Of a stretch of 64,000 nt of DNA, positions 43,420-53,348 are shown piece by piece (position 1 is the stretch's first letter; each line of letters begins with the position of its first letter). The DNA is from Nemertoderma westbladi (taxonomy: Eukaryota > Xenacoelomorpha > Nemertodermatida > Nemertodermatidae). The notes below the pieces were generated by a model, which searched no databases, was not told the DNA's origin, and saw only the letters and a program-made list of their open reading frames with translations. A program made the translations under genes and the position numbers. The stretch spans positions 30,001 through 94,000 of the forward strand of contig JAUCBJ010006157.1 in assembly GCA_032718475.1 (NCBI GenBank). The letters run 5' to 3'.

Positions 43420-44055
43420 AGGTTTTTCTGGGTTTCTGGTTTCAATGAAATATATACGAGTTGCTACAAGCGTATCGAACTTGTATTTTTCGGTGCTGTG
43501 TGCAAATTTTGGTGCTAGCATGAAATTTTGAAAATCCATTCAATAAATAAAATTGCTTGTGACAATTAATTTCTTGCGTTTTAGAAGTTTAAGGCTGTTC
43601 TGAATTCAATGGAATATATAATACTCGAACTAGACATCTGAAACTTGTATTTTTCGGAAGTGGGTGCAAAATATGGTGCTACTGTGTAGCACCAAATCTT
43701 GAAAACCATCAAATATATAAATAGATTGTGTCACCTTGTTTCTTGCGTTATACGGTTTTGTGAGGGTTCCGAATTCAATGGAATCAGTAAAAATTTCATA
43801 AGAGTTTTCAAACTTGTATTTTTCGCTGGGGGTGAAAATTGTTGTGCCAGCACCAAATTTTGGAAAATAGGCAAATTGATCAGTAGATAGTATCATCTTG
43901 TTTCCTGCGTTATACGGGTTTATGAGGGTCCTGAATCCGATGGAATCAATAAAAACAGCACTGGACATCGTAAATTTGTACTTTTTGGTGATGGGTACGA
44001 AATTTGGTGCTAGCACCAAAATTTGCCAAATCACGCCGAAAAATACAAGTAGCAA
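43420..44055. repeat. Four decayed tandem copies of about 180 bp, each with a GGTGCTAGCACC-type palindrome
   Basis: The recurring order is GAATTCAATGGAAT, AACTTGTATTTTTCG, GGTGCTAGCACCAAA (or variants such as GTGCCAGCACCAAATTTT), TTGTTTCTTGCGTTATACGG. Copies are about 75-85% alike by eye. Related wording appears at 31440-31760 and 60540-61170. No coding potential. Confidence 0.7.
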
Positions 44056-44990
44056 CGATCTGGCATATTATAAATGTATTCCATTAGAATCAGCGCCCTA
44101 CAAAAACCTGAAAATGTGAATTTATAGCATCGTATAAGTGAATTAAAACTGTTGTGTTCTAACTGAAAAGTGCTGGTTATTTGTTTTTTTCATTTTTTTC
44201 CTACGCAGAGAGGACTAAACAGCCATTTATAGTAATCATATCATTTTTAAATATTTTCCAATGTATTTTGCACCCCAGAAAACCTGTATTGAAAAACAAT
44301 TAGCCGAAAAATGTAACTTTCAAATTTTGTGAAAATTGTGCACTACTTGTAATTTTGGTGCTGCAATATAACCACCCCAGTACATTTTTTCGAAATTTTT
44401 TTTTTCGGTCGGATCCAGGCTAGTGTTACCTACGTACAAACAAAAAATCAGACCTTTTTGTAAAAATTTGTAGATTTTAGGGGGGGGGGGGGGGGGGTCG
44501 GTCTATATGACCCCCTCCCCCCGGTATTTGTACAACATTTTATAGCCCGGTACTAATAGGGTTAATACTGTTGGTTTTCCCAATCTACAATTTTTATTGA
44601 CAAACCCCAGGACGCGTCTTTGAAATGAGGAATAACAACACTAATTGTCTCCGATGCGCGAAATACAGACCATATTTGTCTGCTTTTACAGCATTTAGCC
44701 ATATTCTCAGAGAAGACGATTGTGGGAATCGTCTACTTTTCGGGTTCTCCATAATTCTTAACCCTTTTCGTAACCTTCAACTAAATAACAATGGTGTGTT
44801 GATTGAGGGGGGGGGGGGGGGGGGGGGGGGTATGCCAATATGCTACCAGCTGATGGGTCACCACGTCCTGTGAATAGAACCAGAAAATTACGTTAGTGAG
44901 ACTTTTTTACAGTATATTTTGTTTATAAAATAATAATTGAATCGGTTGTAACAACTTTTTGGATTTTGTCAGGGATGCAAAAGGTCATGA
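44056..44990. other. AT-rich stretch with two poly-G runs; no gene seen
   Basis: G runs at 44480-44497 and 44807-44830. The rest is A/T-rich and has no frame or repeat I can name. The LINE begins near the right end without a visible 5' untranslated region. Confidence 0.5.
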
Positions 44991-45686
44991 TTGACATCTA
45001 CAAAGGTTGAGACTACACTCAAAACCGGTCTAACAGCGATTAACAACGAAATAGTTGGTTGGCGACAGGAGAGAGTTATCGAGGATTCCTCCGCAAACCC
45101 TTGTGAGTGGTCACAAGTGGTGGGGAAGAAGAAACGACTCCACTCCGACTCCTCACATGCAGATAAACTCACTGCTGAAGACGTTGAGAAAGAGGTAAAG
45201 GAACAACGGGAAAAGGAGCGAAATATAATAATAAACGGTCTCGCGGTACCAGATTCAAGATTGGATGACCTTGAAACTGTCAACAAATTCCTAATCGAAG
45301 GTTTCCAACTTCACTCGGAGCAGCCAGCTGTTGAAGTTCTGTTCAGACGACCCCAGCGCGGTACGAGGTCATCAATGTATATTGTTAAACTATCGTCAAC
45401 TGACTGTAGAGCTAAGATTATTAAAACGAAGAACAAACTCCGGGAATCTTCCCAGCACGCTAATGTCTATGTCTCGCTAGACTTGACAAAGCTACAGTCG
45501 AGTCAGGCATTCATTAAACGACAGACACGGCGCGAATCTGGCAGATACGGATCTGAATACAGACGTGGCAGGCCGACAAGTAACGAACAACCGTCGGACA
45601 CAGCAACGTATTTACGTGGATCGGTTGGTAGTGCTGGTACCTCTACTCTCCAGGCGGGATCAACATCCATCCAGGAAAACGAATAG
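44991..45686 (+). pseudogene. LINE ORF1 protein fragment (5'-truncated)
   Basis: A charged frame of about 231 codons that follows directly on an in-frame stop and lacks a convincing ATG. It contains a basic helical stretch (KEVKEQREKERNIIINGLAV) leading into an RRM-like region (VEVLFRRPQRGTRSSMYIVKL), the order seen in ORF1 proteins of CR1/L2-like LINEs, where they bind RNA. It ends in TAG, and the ORF2 frame overlaps this end. Confidence 0.7.
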
Positions 45687-48011
45687 GGGGGGAACATTCT
45701 CAAACAGACATCACCATCGAGGATAACCCGTTTCTAGAATGTTGCTGCTTTAATGCCCAATCTCTGGGCAATAAATTACCAGATTTAGATTCTTTTTTAT
45801 CTACGCACCGTTTGGATATTGTAGGAATTACAGAAAGTTGGTTGACAGACTCAATTGCCGATGGAATGGTCAATGGTTCTGGGAGATACAACATTTATCG
45901 TAAGGATCGGTCATCCTCATCAGTTGGAGGTGGGGTTGCCATTTTAGTTAAGAAACATTTGCAATGCTTGCCGGTTTGTTTAAAAACTGATAATATGACG
46001 GATGATTTAGAATTGGTTGCAGTGGATCTTATTGGAGAAACACGCTGTAGACTTATATGTGTCTATCGCCCCCCATCACAATCGATCGATAAGGATGAAC
46101 GTTTGTGTGCCTATTTATCTAAGCTTTGTGACGTTGACTGCCCGGTATCTATTTTTGGTGATTTTAACCTTCCTTATTACGACTGGGGAACTCATAGCCA
46201 CCCCGATAATATTCTTTATAATTTATTTTCGACCTTTATTTTAGAAAACGGTTTAAACCAGTTACAACTAAAGCCAACACGTATGGGTCATGTACTGGAT
46301 TTAGTATTTACATCTGAGGACTTTTTTGTATCTAATGTTAACACAAGCACCACTTTTTGTACTAGTGATCATGATAGCGTTGTTTTTAGCATTCTAGCAC
46401 CTAAACATGTTTTCAGTTCCAAAAATGAAAGTACAGGTTTCTATGATTTTAAAAAAGCTAATTATCAGGATTTTTCTGTTTTTATTCAGAGCCAAAACTG
46501 GGTTGATATATTCGAAAGCTGTGTAAACGTAGACAATTATTGGGATGCTTTTCTTGGTGTATTAAAAACGGGCATAGATCAATTTGTGCCTTTCATAACC
46601 TTTAGTAAAAAAAAGTCACATCCGTTTTTTGTTACTGATTTACAAAGAAAGAAAAAATTATTGTGGCGGAGACGTCACACAGATGTTGGCAGACAAGAAT
46701 ACAATAAGTGCGCCCAGGCTTTAAAGAAGGCTCTATATAGGGCCGCTTGCATTCGAGAAAATAAAATTCTGTCCTCAGACAGTTCTGAGGGAATGTTCAA
46801 ATATGTAAACTCAAAACGGAAAGTTAAATCTGGTATATCCGCTCTTAAGATAAATGGCAAAATTATTATCGATGATGTAACGAGAGCAAATATATTTTCT
46901 AGCATTTTTTCAGAAAATTTCACAAAAGATAATAATACAGTGCCTTCCATTCCCAGAAGAGTTCCACATAATGTTAATAAATGTACTATTGATTTTTCTC
47001 CAGATGCTATTTATTCTGTGCTTAGAAAACTAGATGGGAAATTGAGTAGAACTCCAGATGGAGTACCCAGTTATATTTTTTCGAAACTTCCAAGGTGCTT
47101 ATCTATTCCATTATCAGTTATTTTTAATGTATCTTTCTGTTCAAGTGCATTGCCTACAGTTTGGCGCACAGCCTTAATTATACCGTTGTTTAAAAAAGAT
47201 GATCATACTAATCCTTATAATTATAGACCGGTCTCTCTCACATGTGTCAGTTGTAAGATTATGGAGATTTGCATAAAAAATGAAATCTTAGATTATCTAC
47301 GTGCAAATAATATCATAAGTAGGGCACAGCATGGTTTTGTAAAACGTCGTAGCACATGTACACAACTGTTAGAGTGCACCAATAATTGGTTCAAATTATT
47401 AGATGATCGTAAGGATGTAGATATAATATACGTTGACTGTGCAAAGGCATTCGACTCTGTAGTTCATTCTAAGTTAATTTGTAAACTTTTAAGTTACGGT
47501 ATTAGTGGTAATTTATTACTTTGGATCAGTGCTTTCTTATCAAATCGTACGCAAAGTGTGATTGTAGGTACATCTATTTCGGTTCAAACTAATGTCCTAT
47601 CTGGTACTGTGCAAGGAAGTGTTTTGGGGCCATTATTATTTTTACTTTACGTAAACGAATTACCAGAAATATTAGGCAGCAATTACGTTAGTTGTAAATT
47701 ATTTGCTGACGATCTGAAATTATACTGTAACTCATCTACGAGTCACCTATTGAATCTAGCTCTTAAGGATCTGGAATTCTGGACTCAGCAGTGGCAGATT
47801 AAAATAGCGGCTCATAAATGCTCTGTGCTTCATATCAGTACAGGTAGAATAGATTGTAATTACAGTAATGAATACCATCTATGTGGTTCAAAATTGAGAT
47901 ATGATACATCTTGTAGGGATCTGGGTATAACTATAAGTAGTGATTTAAAGTTTAACTTATACTTTAGGGAGCAGGTGAAGAAGGCGTATAAAATAGTTAA
48001 TATGATATTCA
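45687..48011 (+). pseudogene. LINE ORF2, first part: APE endonuclease and reverse transcriptase, interrupted
   Basis: The frame is open from within the ORF1 end, without a clear start codon. The endonuclease part shows FNAQSLGNK, DIVGITESWL, CVYRPPSQS, IFGDFNLPYYDW and CTSDHDSVVF, the motifs of APE-like endonucleases. The reverse transcriptase shows NPYNYRPVSLTCVSCKIME, QHGFVKRRSTCTQLLE, VDCAKAFDSV, LSGTVQGSVLGPLLF and the catalytic FADD (CKLFADDLKLYC). The wording is that of the Jockey/CR1/L2 group. The frame is broken only by the transposon insertion, which adds a few foreign codons and a TGA at 48020. Otherwise it looks recently active. Confidence 0.92.
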
Positions 48012-48312
48012 TACGGTGGTGAGTTGCGGCCAATTATTGCATTTTTTTTTTAAACGTTTAAAAAAAGTTATTTAAGTTTGTAAAAAAAAAATAATGTTTA
48101 AATTAATGTTTTGCTAAAAAAAATTAATGTTTTGCTAAAAAAAAGTTAATGTTTTGTTAAAAAAAATTAATGTTTTGCTAAAAAAAAATTAATGTTTTGC
48201 TAAAAAAAATTAATGTTTTGCTAAAAAAAAATTAATGTTTTGCTAAAAAAAATTAATGTTTTGCTAAAAAAAAATTAATGTTTTGCTAAAAAAAATTAAT
48301 GTTTTATAAAGT
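48012..48312. repeat. Left terminal inverted repeat with about nine subterminal 20-22-bp repeats
   Basis: About 68 bases match the right end almost perfectly, followed by tandem AATTAATGTTTTGCTAAAAA units of slightly varying length. The right end carries the inverted equivalent. Confidence 0.9.
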
Positions 48313-48712
48313 ATAATTTGAATTTCCCGCTTTCTTCTGGCTTGTTGAAGTGAAGACAGAAGGCCTATCGAAAGATTTTAACTTTCAGTCTCCCCTTCAG
48401 TTGTTGTATTATAATATTAGCTGTAGGTAGATACCGGTACGGTTGGTATGTGTAGGGAAGGGAAGAAAGGCCTATTATCATATTGGACTATACAAACCTG
48501 ACACCAACTGCAAGAGTAAGAGTCTTTCACGGATGCTAACTGTACTGTGGATGAGGGTGTGTTTAGTGTAACGCAGTAAAGTAAAGTAGTGCGCTACATA
48601 CCGGTACATGCTGTACAGTATATGTACTTTAAGTGCAGTATCAGTACATATATACTGTATAATCAATAGCAATAGAGCCTACACGCATGTTATTGTAGTA
48701 TTGGGCGGCGTC

Positions 48713-50338
48713 ATGGATAATGAGCGACGGCGGCTTTATACTGCCTTACGGCATGAACTAAACAATCTTATTTCCGATACAGAAAGACCAACCAGCGGTG
48801 GGACAAGTGTGCCGAGTTGTACGTCTTCAGGTTCCTTAGAAAAGGTTCCTTCGGGTTCCTCAGAAAACACTGTAGATTCGAATTTTATGAGTTGTGACGA
48901 GTCTGTCTCTAGGCCTATGTATTCATGTAAAGCAAAAGGTACAGGAAGTTCAAGGTTGCGTTCCTTACAGCGGGGGCGCCCAAAGTTAAAAGATAAAGCC
49001 ATTCTGTTCAAATGTTTAGTCGACACAGGTAGGGGCACTGCGGTAATTAAAAAACCCCTTGGTGCCTCAACTACACTTAGGATTATGGTACCACTGCGAC
49101 AACCCATTATAAGTGTAAAAAATCTTATCATTGATAAACTCTTTCCTAATGGGAAAAATAGGACATTGTTAGCGAAGAAATTACCTTCAGCTCCAAGTGA
49201 ATACGATTTCACTTTAGTCGATGCGAATAACGATTCCATTGAGAGCTACAAATGTTTAGATGAATATTGTGTTGCAAATTGTGTTGTTGGAGTACCACGT
49301 ATTGACATCTTATGTTGTAAGCTATCGGTAGTTGAAGACTCAACTATAGATCAAAATGTTATTGACTCAACTATAAATCAAGATGTTATTGACACAGGGG
49401 GGCCATTTCGAGAACTCTTATCGTTATTTTTTTTGCATCAACCGCCATCCCTTTTCAGAGGACAGTATCCACATTTTACCTTCCGTCACAATTTGGAATT
49501 ATTAACCAATTTCAAAAACTTAGGTAAAATTGTAGCATTGGGTCTTATTAACGGCGCCGCAGGTCCACATTTCCTCACCCATTCTCTGGCATGTGCAGTA
49601 TTAGATATTCCATTTAAAACCGCTCTAGAAGAAGTCCCCCTTGACGAAGAATATCGCGAGAAACTAATTTCAATTAAACAATCAATCGATGAGACTACAT
49701 TTCAGGAATGCATGGGGTCATTCACAGAGCGTTTTGATATGGGGGTGGTAAAGGGTTCCCTAAGCATAGACGAAAAGGATAGTTTATTGAGTTTATTGTG
49801 TCGCCATATTGTTGTTAGCTCAGTTGGGGAAGAGATATATAATTTTAAAGAAGGCCTTAACATCTTTGGTGTTTATGATATTATGAGAGAGTATCCTGAG
49901 GAGAGTTACAAAGCGTTGACTTTTGTAGAAGTTACTTACGAAGAGGCCAAAATGTGTTTTAATCCCATATATGAATCTGGAGAAAAGACAAGACAGCGTG
50001 AAAAGGAAATAGAAATAACTTTCAAATTTCATAATTTCATGAAGAAAGCTAGCAAAGGATTACTATCAATGGAGATCATTACTAATGATGATACAGTTAG
50101 AAAGTTCTTATCACTTGGTGACATTATTCAGTTTGGAAGTGGCTCCCGCTATCCAAACTTTGAAGGAGAACTTAGATTTTTCCAAACTGAGGACAAGCAA
50201 AGACGACTTGTTGGAGATACTTGCGGAAAAGTAATACGATTTCCTATAAATGATCGTTACTTGTTGGGTTCAAGCGATCAATTTTCGAGGCGTCTGCTGA
50301 CTGATATGTTTGATGATCTGGGTTTTGGACTTCAGTAG
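48713..50338 (+). CDS. HECT-like ubiquitin-ligase-type protein carried by the transposon (541 aa)
   Basis: The frame is open from 48608, but MDNERRRLYTALRHELN at 48713 is the more natural start. The N-terminal third is Ser/Thr-rich with a basic stretch (RGRPKLKDK). From about residue 228 the HECT fold wording appears: DTGGPFRELLSLFF, LFRGQYPHF, KIVALGLINGAAGPHFL. At the C-terminus is GDTCGKVIRF followed by a GFG ending. The cysteine, about 38 residues from the end, is where HECT ligases have their thioester cysteine. This suggests a catalytically competent HECT C-lobe, unlike a decayed passenger. HECT-like genes of G2E3 type are known to travel in animal transposons. It is convergent with the transposase and has no introns. 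Function in transposition is unknown. Confidence 0.82.
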   Translation: MDNERRRLYTALRHELNNLISDTERPTSGGTSVPSCTSSGSLEKVPSGSSENTVDSNFMSCDESVSRPMYSCKAKGTGSSRLRSLQRGRPKLKDKAILFKCLVDTGRGTAVIKKPLGASTTLRIMVPLRQPIISVKNLIIDKLFPNGKNRTLLAKKLPSAPSEYDFTLVDANNDSIESYKCLDEYCVANCVVGVPRIDILCCKLSVVEDSTIDQNVIDSTINQDVIDTGGPFRELLSLFFLHQPPSLFRGQYPHFTFRHNLELLTNFKNLGKIVALGLINGAAGPHFLTHSLACAVLDIPFKTALEEVPLDEEYREKLISIKQSIDETTFQECMGSFTERFDMGVVKGSLSIDEKDSLLSLLCRHIVVSSVGEEIYNFKEGLNIFGVYDIMREYPEESYKALTFVEVTYEEAKMCFNPIYESGEKTRQREKEIEITFKFHNFMKKASKGLLSMEIITNDDTVRKFLSLGDIIQFGSGSRYPNFEGELRFFQTEDKQRRLVGDTCGKVIRFPINDRYLLGSSDQFSRRLLTDMFDDLGFGLQ

Positions 50339-50503
50339 ATTTTTGAGACGGGTTACGGGACTTCTGCGGGTTTCCCGTCGATTATTGAGACAGGTTATGG
50401 GAATTCTGCGGGTTTCCCGTCGATTATTGAGACGGGTTATGGGACTTCTGCGGGTTTCCCGTCGATTATTGAGACGGGTTATGGGACTTCTGCGGGTTTA
50501 CTG
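50339..50503. repeat. 42-bp tandem repeat, nearly four copies, directly after the HECT-like stop
   Basis: Unit TTATTGAGACGGGTTATGGG, ACTTCTGCGG, GTTTCCCGTCGA. It starts within a few bases of the stop codon and lies between the two convergent genes of the transposon. Confidence 0.88.
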
Positions 50504-50697
50504 TCTGTGTGTCTATTATTAATAATTGGTTTAATCAATCATTTAAAATGTTTTTAATAATTATAAATCATATGTTCAGTAATTGTTACCTATACTTATT
50601 TATTGACAACTATATACAAGTTGGGGAACAAAAAATGCACTTCAAATACAATTGAAATAAATACATACAGTAGTAATGCAAATGTGTTTGTATCTTA

Positions 50698-51846
50698 CTA
50701 AATATATGAATCAATTTCCTTCATAATAATATTAATTAAGTACAGCGCCGTCGCTTTACAATCCCCAAGATTTACACATTCTGATGGTTGTTTAAATGAT
50801 AATTCATTATTTAATAAATAATGACTAAGGTTTTTCACTGATTCTATACAGTTTGGCACATCATACGCAAAACATTTCACCTGCTCAATTGAAGAAGCAC
50901 CTACTGGTCTAAGATAGTTTGGTTTGTCGAGATACAGTATACTTGGCTTTCCACCCTTCGATATAATCCCACTCTTCCTCAAACGGTGTGCGTTCCATAC
51001 CAGGAGCACATTTTCTAGAGTCCTTTGCAGCAAATCCAGGTAAACATAGCGTATTATCTCTATATGTAGGACGTTAGATGTATCAATTAATCCCTCGTAA
51101 TCTAGCACCATGAAATGGTCCATCCAAAGTTGCAATCCGAGTTGGGGAAATTTCGACCACCAGGCCTCGATTCTTTGGTTTCGGGAACTTTTCCCATATA
51201 AGAAAACTTTCCCGGTCAAAGCACAATTGTCACGGTGTGGAAAGCGTAGAAAACGTTGAATGGTTTCCACATTCACGTTTTCGGTTCCTCGATCTGAACG
51301 TATCAAATTTGGCACGCCCCCCATTGCGCAGACAACTTCTAAAAAATATTGACCTATGATAAAGGGATCATTATTAGTGGATGCACTCTTCAGCCAAATT
51401 AATTTGCGGCTATAACCGTCGATGCAGCCATGGATGGCTAAGCCAAACGGCTTTAGCTTATCCCATCCGTCCATATGGAATATAAAGTTTGGCCCCTTTG
51501 CTATGTAGGTTCGTCTCACAAGTTTATTCCCCAGGCGTTGTTTTACTAGGTCGGGATTTAAGACTTTCTGAATGAAGGCCACAATTTCCTCACGGACAAA
51601 GAGGCCATACTTGAACAGCAGTATTTTCTTCATATGTCTATAGCCAGAAGAAGGCTCCGCAAGAATTGCACTAACTATTTCGGGTAACCGTTCGATTTGA
51701 AACCTCTTATGCAATTCCATATCGCCCAATCGTCGACGAATTGTTCGTATAGAAATATCCTCAAAGTGCTCTTCACGCAGTAAGCAAGAGATTTCCTTGT
51801 ATGTAAATCCCTTCTTAAAGTATTCTAGCAACACGCGGTTGTCCAT
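50698..51846 (-). CDS. IS3EU-type DDE transposase (integrase core), 382 aa
   Basis: Starts ATG (MDNRVLLEYFKKGFTYKEIS), with an N-terminal helix-turn-helix-like part (YKEISCLLREEH, SIRTIRRRLGDMELH). The integrase core follows: Asp in FHMDGWDKLKPFG (about residue 126), Asp in LIRSDRGTEN (185) and Glu in SSRNQRIEAWW (227), the DDE triad with spacings of about 59 and 41. HGCIDGYSRKLIWL and WNAHRLRKSG are further signatures of the eukaryotic integrase-core family that Repbase calls IS3EU. The full frame is unbroken. It would cut at the TACGGTGG ends of this element and join them to a 6-bp staggered target. Confidence 0.88.
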   Translation of the reverse strand: MDNRVLLEYFKKGFTYKEISCLLREEHFEDISIRTIRRRLGDMELHKRFQIERLPEIVSAILAEPSSGYRHMKKILLFKYGLFVREEIVAFIQKVLNPDLVKQRLGNKLVRRTYIAKGPNFIFHMDGWDKLKPFGLAIHGCIDGYSRKLIWLKSASTNNDPFIIGQYFLEVVCAMGGVPNLIRSDRGTENVNVETIQRFLRFPHRDNCALTGKVFLYGKSSRNQRIEAWWSKFPQLGLQLWMDHFMVLDYEGLIDTSNVLHIEIIRYVYLDLLQRTLENVLLVWNAHRLRKSGIISKGGKPSILYLDKPNYLRPVGASSIEQVKCFAYDVPNCIESVKNLSHYLLNNELSFKQPSECVNLGDCKATALYLINIIMKEIDSYI

Positions 51847-51954
51847 GTCCGTACGAAATAATTAATCGGATAGCTTACCGGTATCGCGTACAATAAGACT
51901 ACAGTCTAATCGTATTGCACACAATTAACAACCAAGAATGAAGTACCTAAGCCT

Positions 51955-52316
51955 ATGTAGGTCTACTTATCAAAACATTAATTTTTTTTATCAAAATATA
52001 AATTTTTTTTTATCAAAACATTAATTTTTTTTATCAAAACATTATTTTTTTTTTTATCAAAACATTATTTTTTTTAACAAAACATTAATTTTTTTTTATC
52101 AAAACATTAATTTTTTTTTATCAAAACATTATTTTTTTAACAAAACATTAATTTTTTTTTATCAAAACATTAATTTTTTTTTATCAAAACATTATTTTTT
52201 TTTAACAAAACATTAATTTTTTTTTAGCAAAACATTAATTTTTTTTTTCAAACTTAAATAACTTTTTTTAAACGTTTAAAAAAAAATGCAATAATTGGCC
52301 GCAACTCACCACCGTA
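51955..52316. repeat. Right terminal inverted repeat with subterminal repeats
   Basis: Tandem units of TTTTTTTATCAAAACATTAA, about a dozen, then about 68 bases complementary to the left end. The TATC and TAGC variants show the two ends have drifted apart. Confidence 0.9.
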
Positions 52317-52322
52317 TATTCA

Positions 52323-52855
52323 GATGTTTTCATACTGGTAATTTAAACGCAATTCTTACTGCCTATAAGTCCTACGTGCGACCTATTCTAGAATACTGTA
52401 CTCCGGTTAGCTCACCCTTTTACTTTGGTACAATTGATTTAATTGAGCGTCTCCAACGGTACTTTACTCGTAGACTTTTTGCCCGTTGTAACTTAGGCCG
52501 TACAAGTTATCTAAACAGGCTGAGAATCTTAGAACTACAGCCTTTAGAAGTACGAAGACATATTTTTGATCTTACAATGACTTACAACATTATACATCAA
52601 CTTGTTGATCTACCACAAGAAATTTTTTTTACTTTTGCAAATACGGTGCGGTGCAATCGAGGACATTCTTATAAACTTTTTAAACGTTTTACTAGATTAG
52701 AGATAACTAAGTATTCCTATTCAAACCGTGTAGTAAGTGTATGGAACGATTTACCGTCAGACGTAGTTATGGCAGTCAATATTAATGTTTTTAAGAACTT
52801 GTTAAAAAAAGTAGATCTTTTACCTTATTGTAGTTTTGATAGATTTTTGGATTAG
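52323..52855 (+). pseudogene. LINE ORF2, C-terminal part
   Basis: Continues the LINE frame after the transposon: RCFHTGNLNAILTAYKSYV, RPILEYCTPVSSP, IERLQRYFTRRLFAR, LNRLRILELQPLEVRR and SNRVVSVWNDLP, the thumb and C-terminal wording of CR1/L2/Jockey-like reverse transcriptases. It ends at TAG and is followed by a 3' untranslated region with AATAAA. Confidence 0.9.
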
Positions 52856-53030
52856 TAATTTTTACAATATATAAGAAACATGTATTTAGTATTTTAAATT
52901 AACGATATTTTTAAGTGCAATTGTTGCCCGTAAGTGTCCATGTAACCTGGGTGATGTTCTCCCTTTTAATTAATTTTTTATATGTTAATGATTAATAAAA
53001 GAGTGTATTATTATTATATTATATTATTAT

Positions 53031-53348
53031 CTACATACAATATTGTAATAAAAAGATTTATGAACTGTGAAAGATTGTTTCATCCCATCAGGTAGAGAAA
53101 AGATTGGATAATTTTTTCTGCTATATGAGTTCACTAAATTTATAAAAAATATCATATCTGAAGTTACGGCTCGGCTGTTCATTCTGTCATTCGGCGTGTT
53201 CATATTCGGGCAGTGAGGGTATAGGTAGGCCAGAACCTACAGACATATCCGTTTATACTGTCGTACTGTCGTATATAGCAGTATAGCAGTATACAGGTAT
53301 AGGCTTAGCCTAGGCGTTTCTGGTACCGGTAATTTTTTTATTAGCACA
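53031..53348. other. Upstream region of the SUV39H-like gene
   Basis: No TATA box at a good distance. It has short repeats of GTATAGCAGTATA and two TACCGG words. A promoter is expected here, but none can be pinpointed. Confidence 0.4.

Larger units (their letters stand above)
48012..52316. mobile_element. Complete 4.3-kb IS3EU-like DNA transposon with a HECT-like passenger gene
   Basis: The ends are TACGGTGGTGAGTTGCGGCC and its exact complement. TATTCA stands on both sides (48006-48011 and 52317-52322), a 6-bp target duplication. Two convergent genes fill the interior: a HECT-like protein on + and a DDE transposase on -. As far as I remember, IS3EU elements of animals have TA-starting ends and 6-bp duplications, which fits. 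Terminal inverted repeats, both frames and target duplications all look intact, so the element may be young and potentially autonomous. Confidence 0.88.
44991..53030 (+). mobile_element. CR1/L2-like LINE split by a DNA transposon
   Basis: The two halves are 44991-48011 and 52323-53030. Removing the inserted element together with one copy of TATTCA restores a continuous frame across the junction, which shows which element is younger. The 3' end has AATAAA at 52994 and an ATT/ATATT-rich tail ending near 53030. The 5' end is truncated. Confidence 0.88.
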
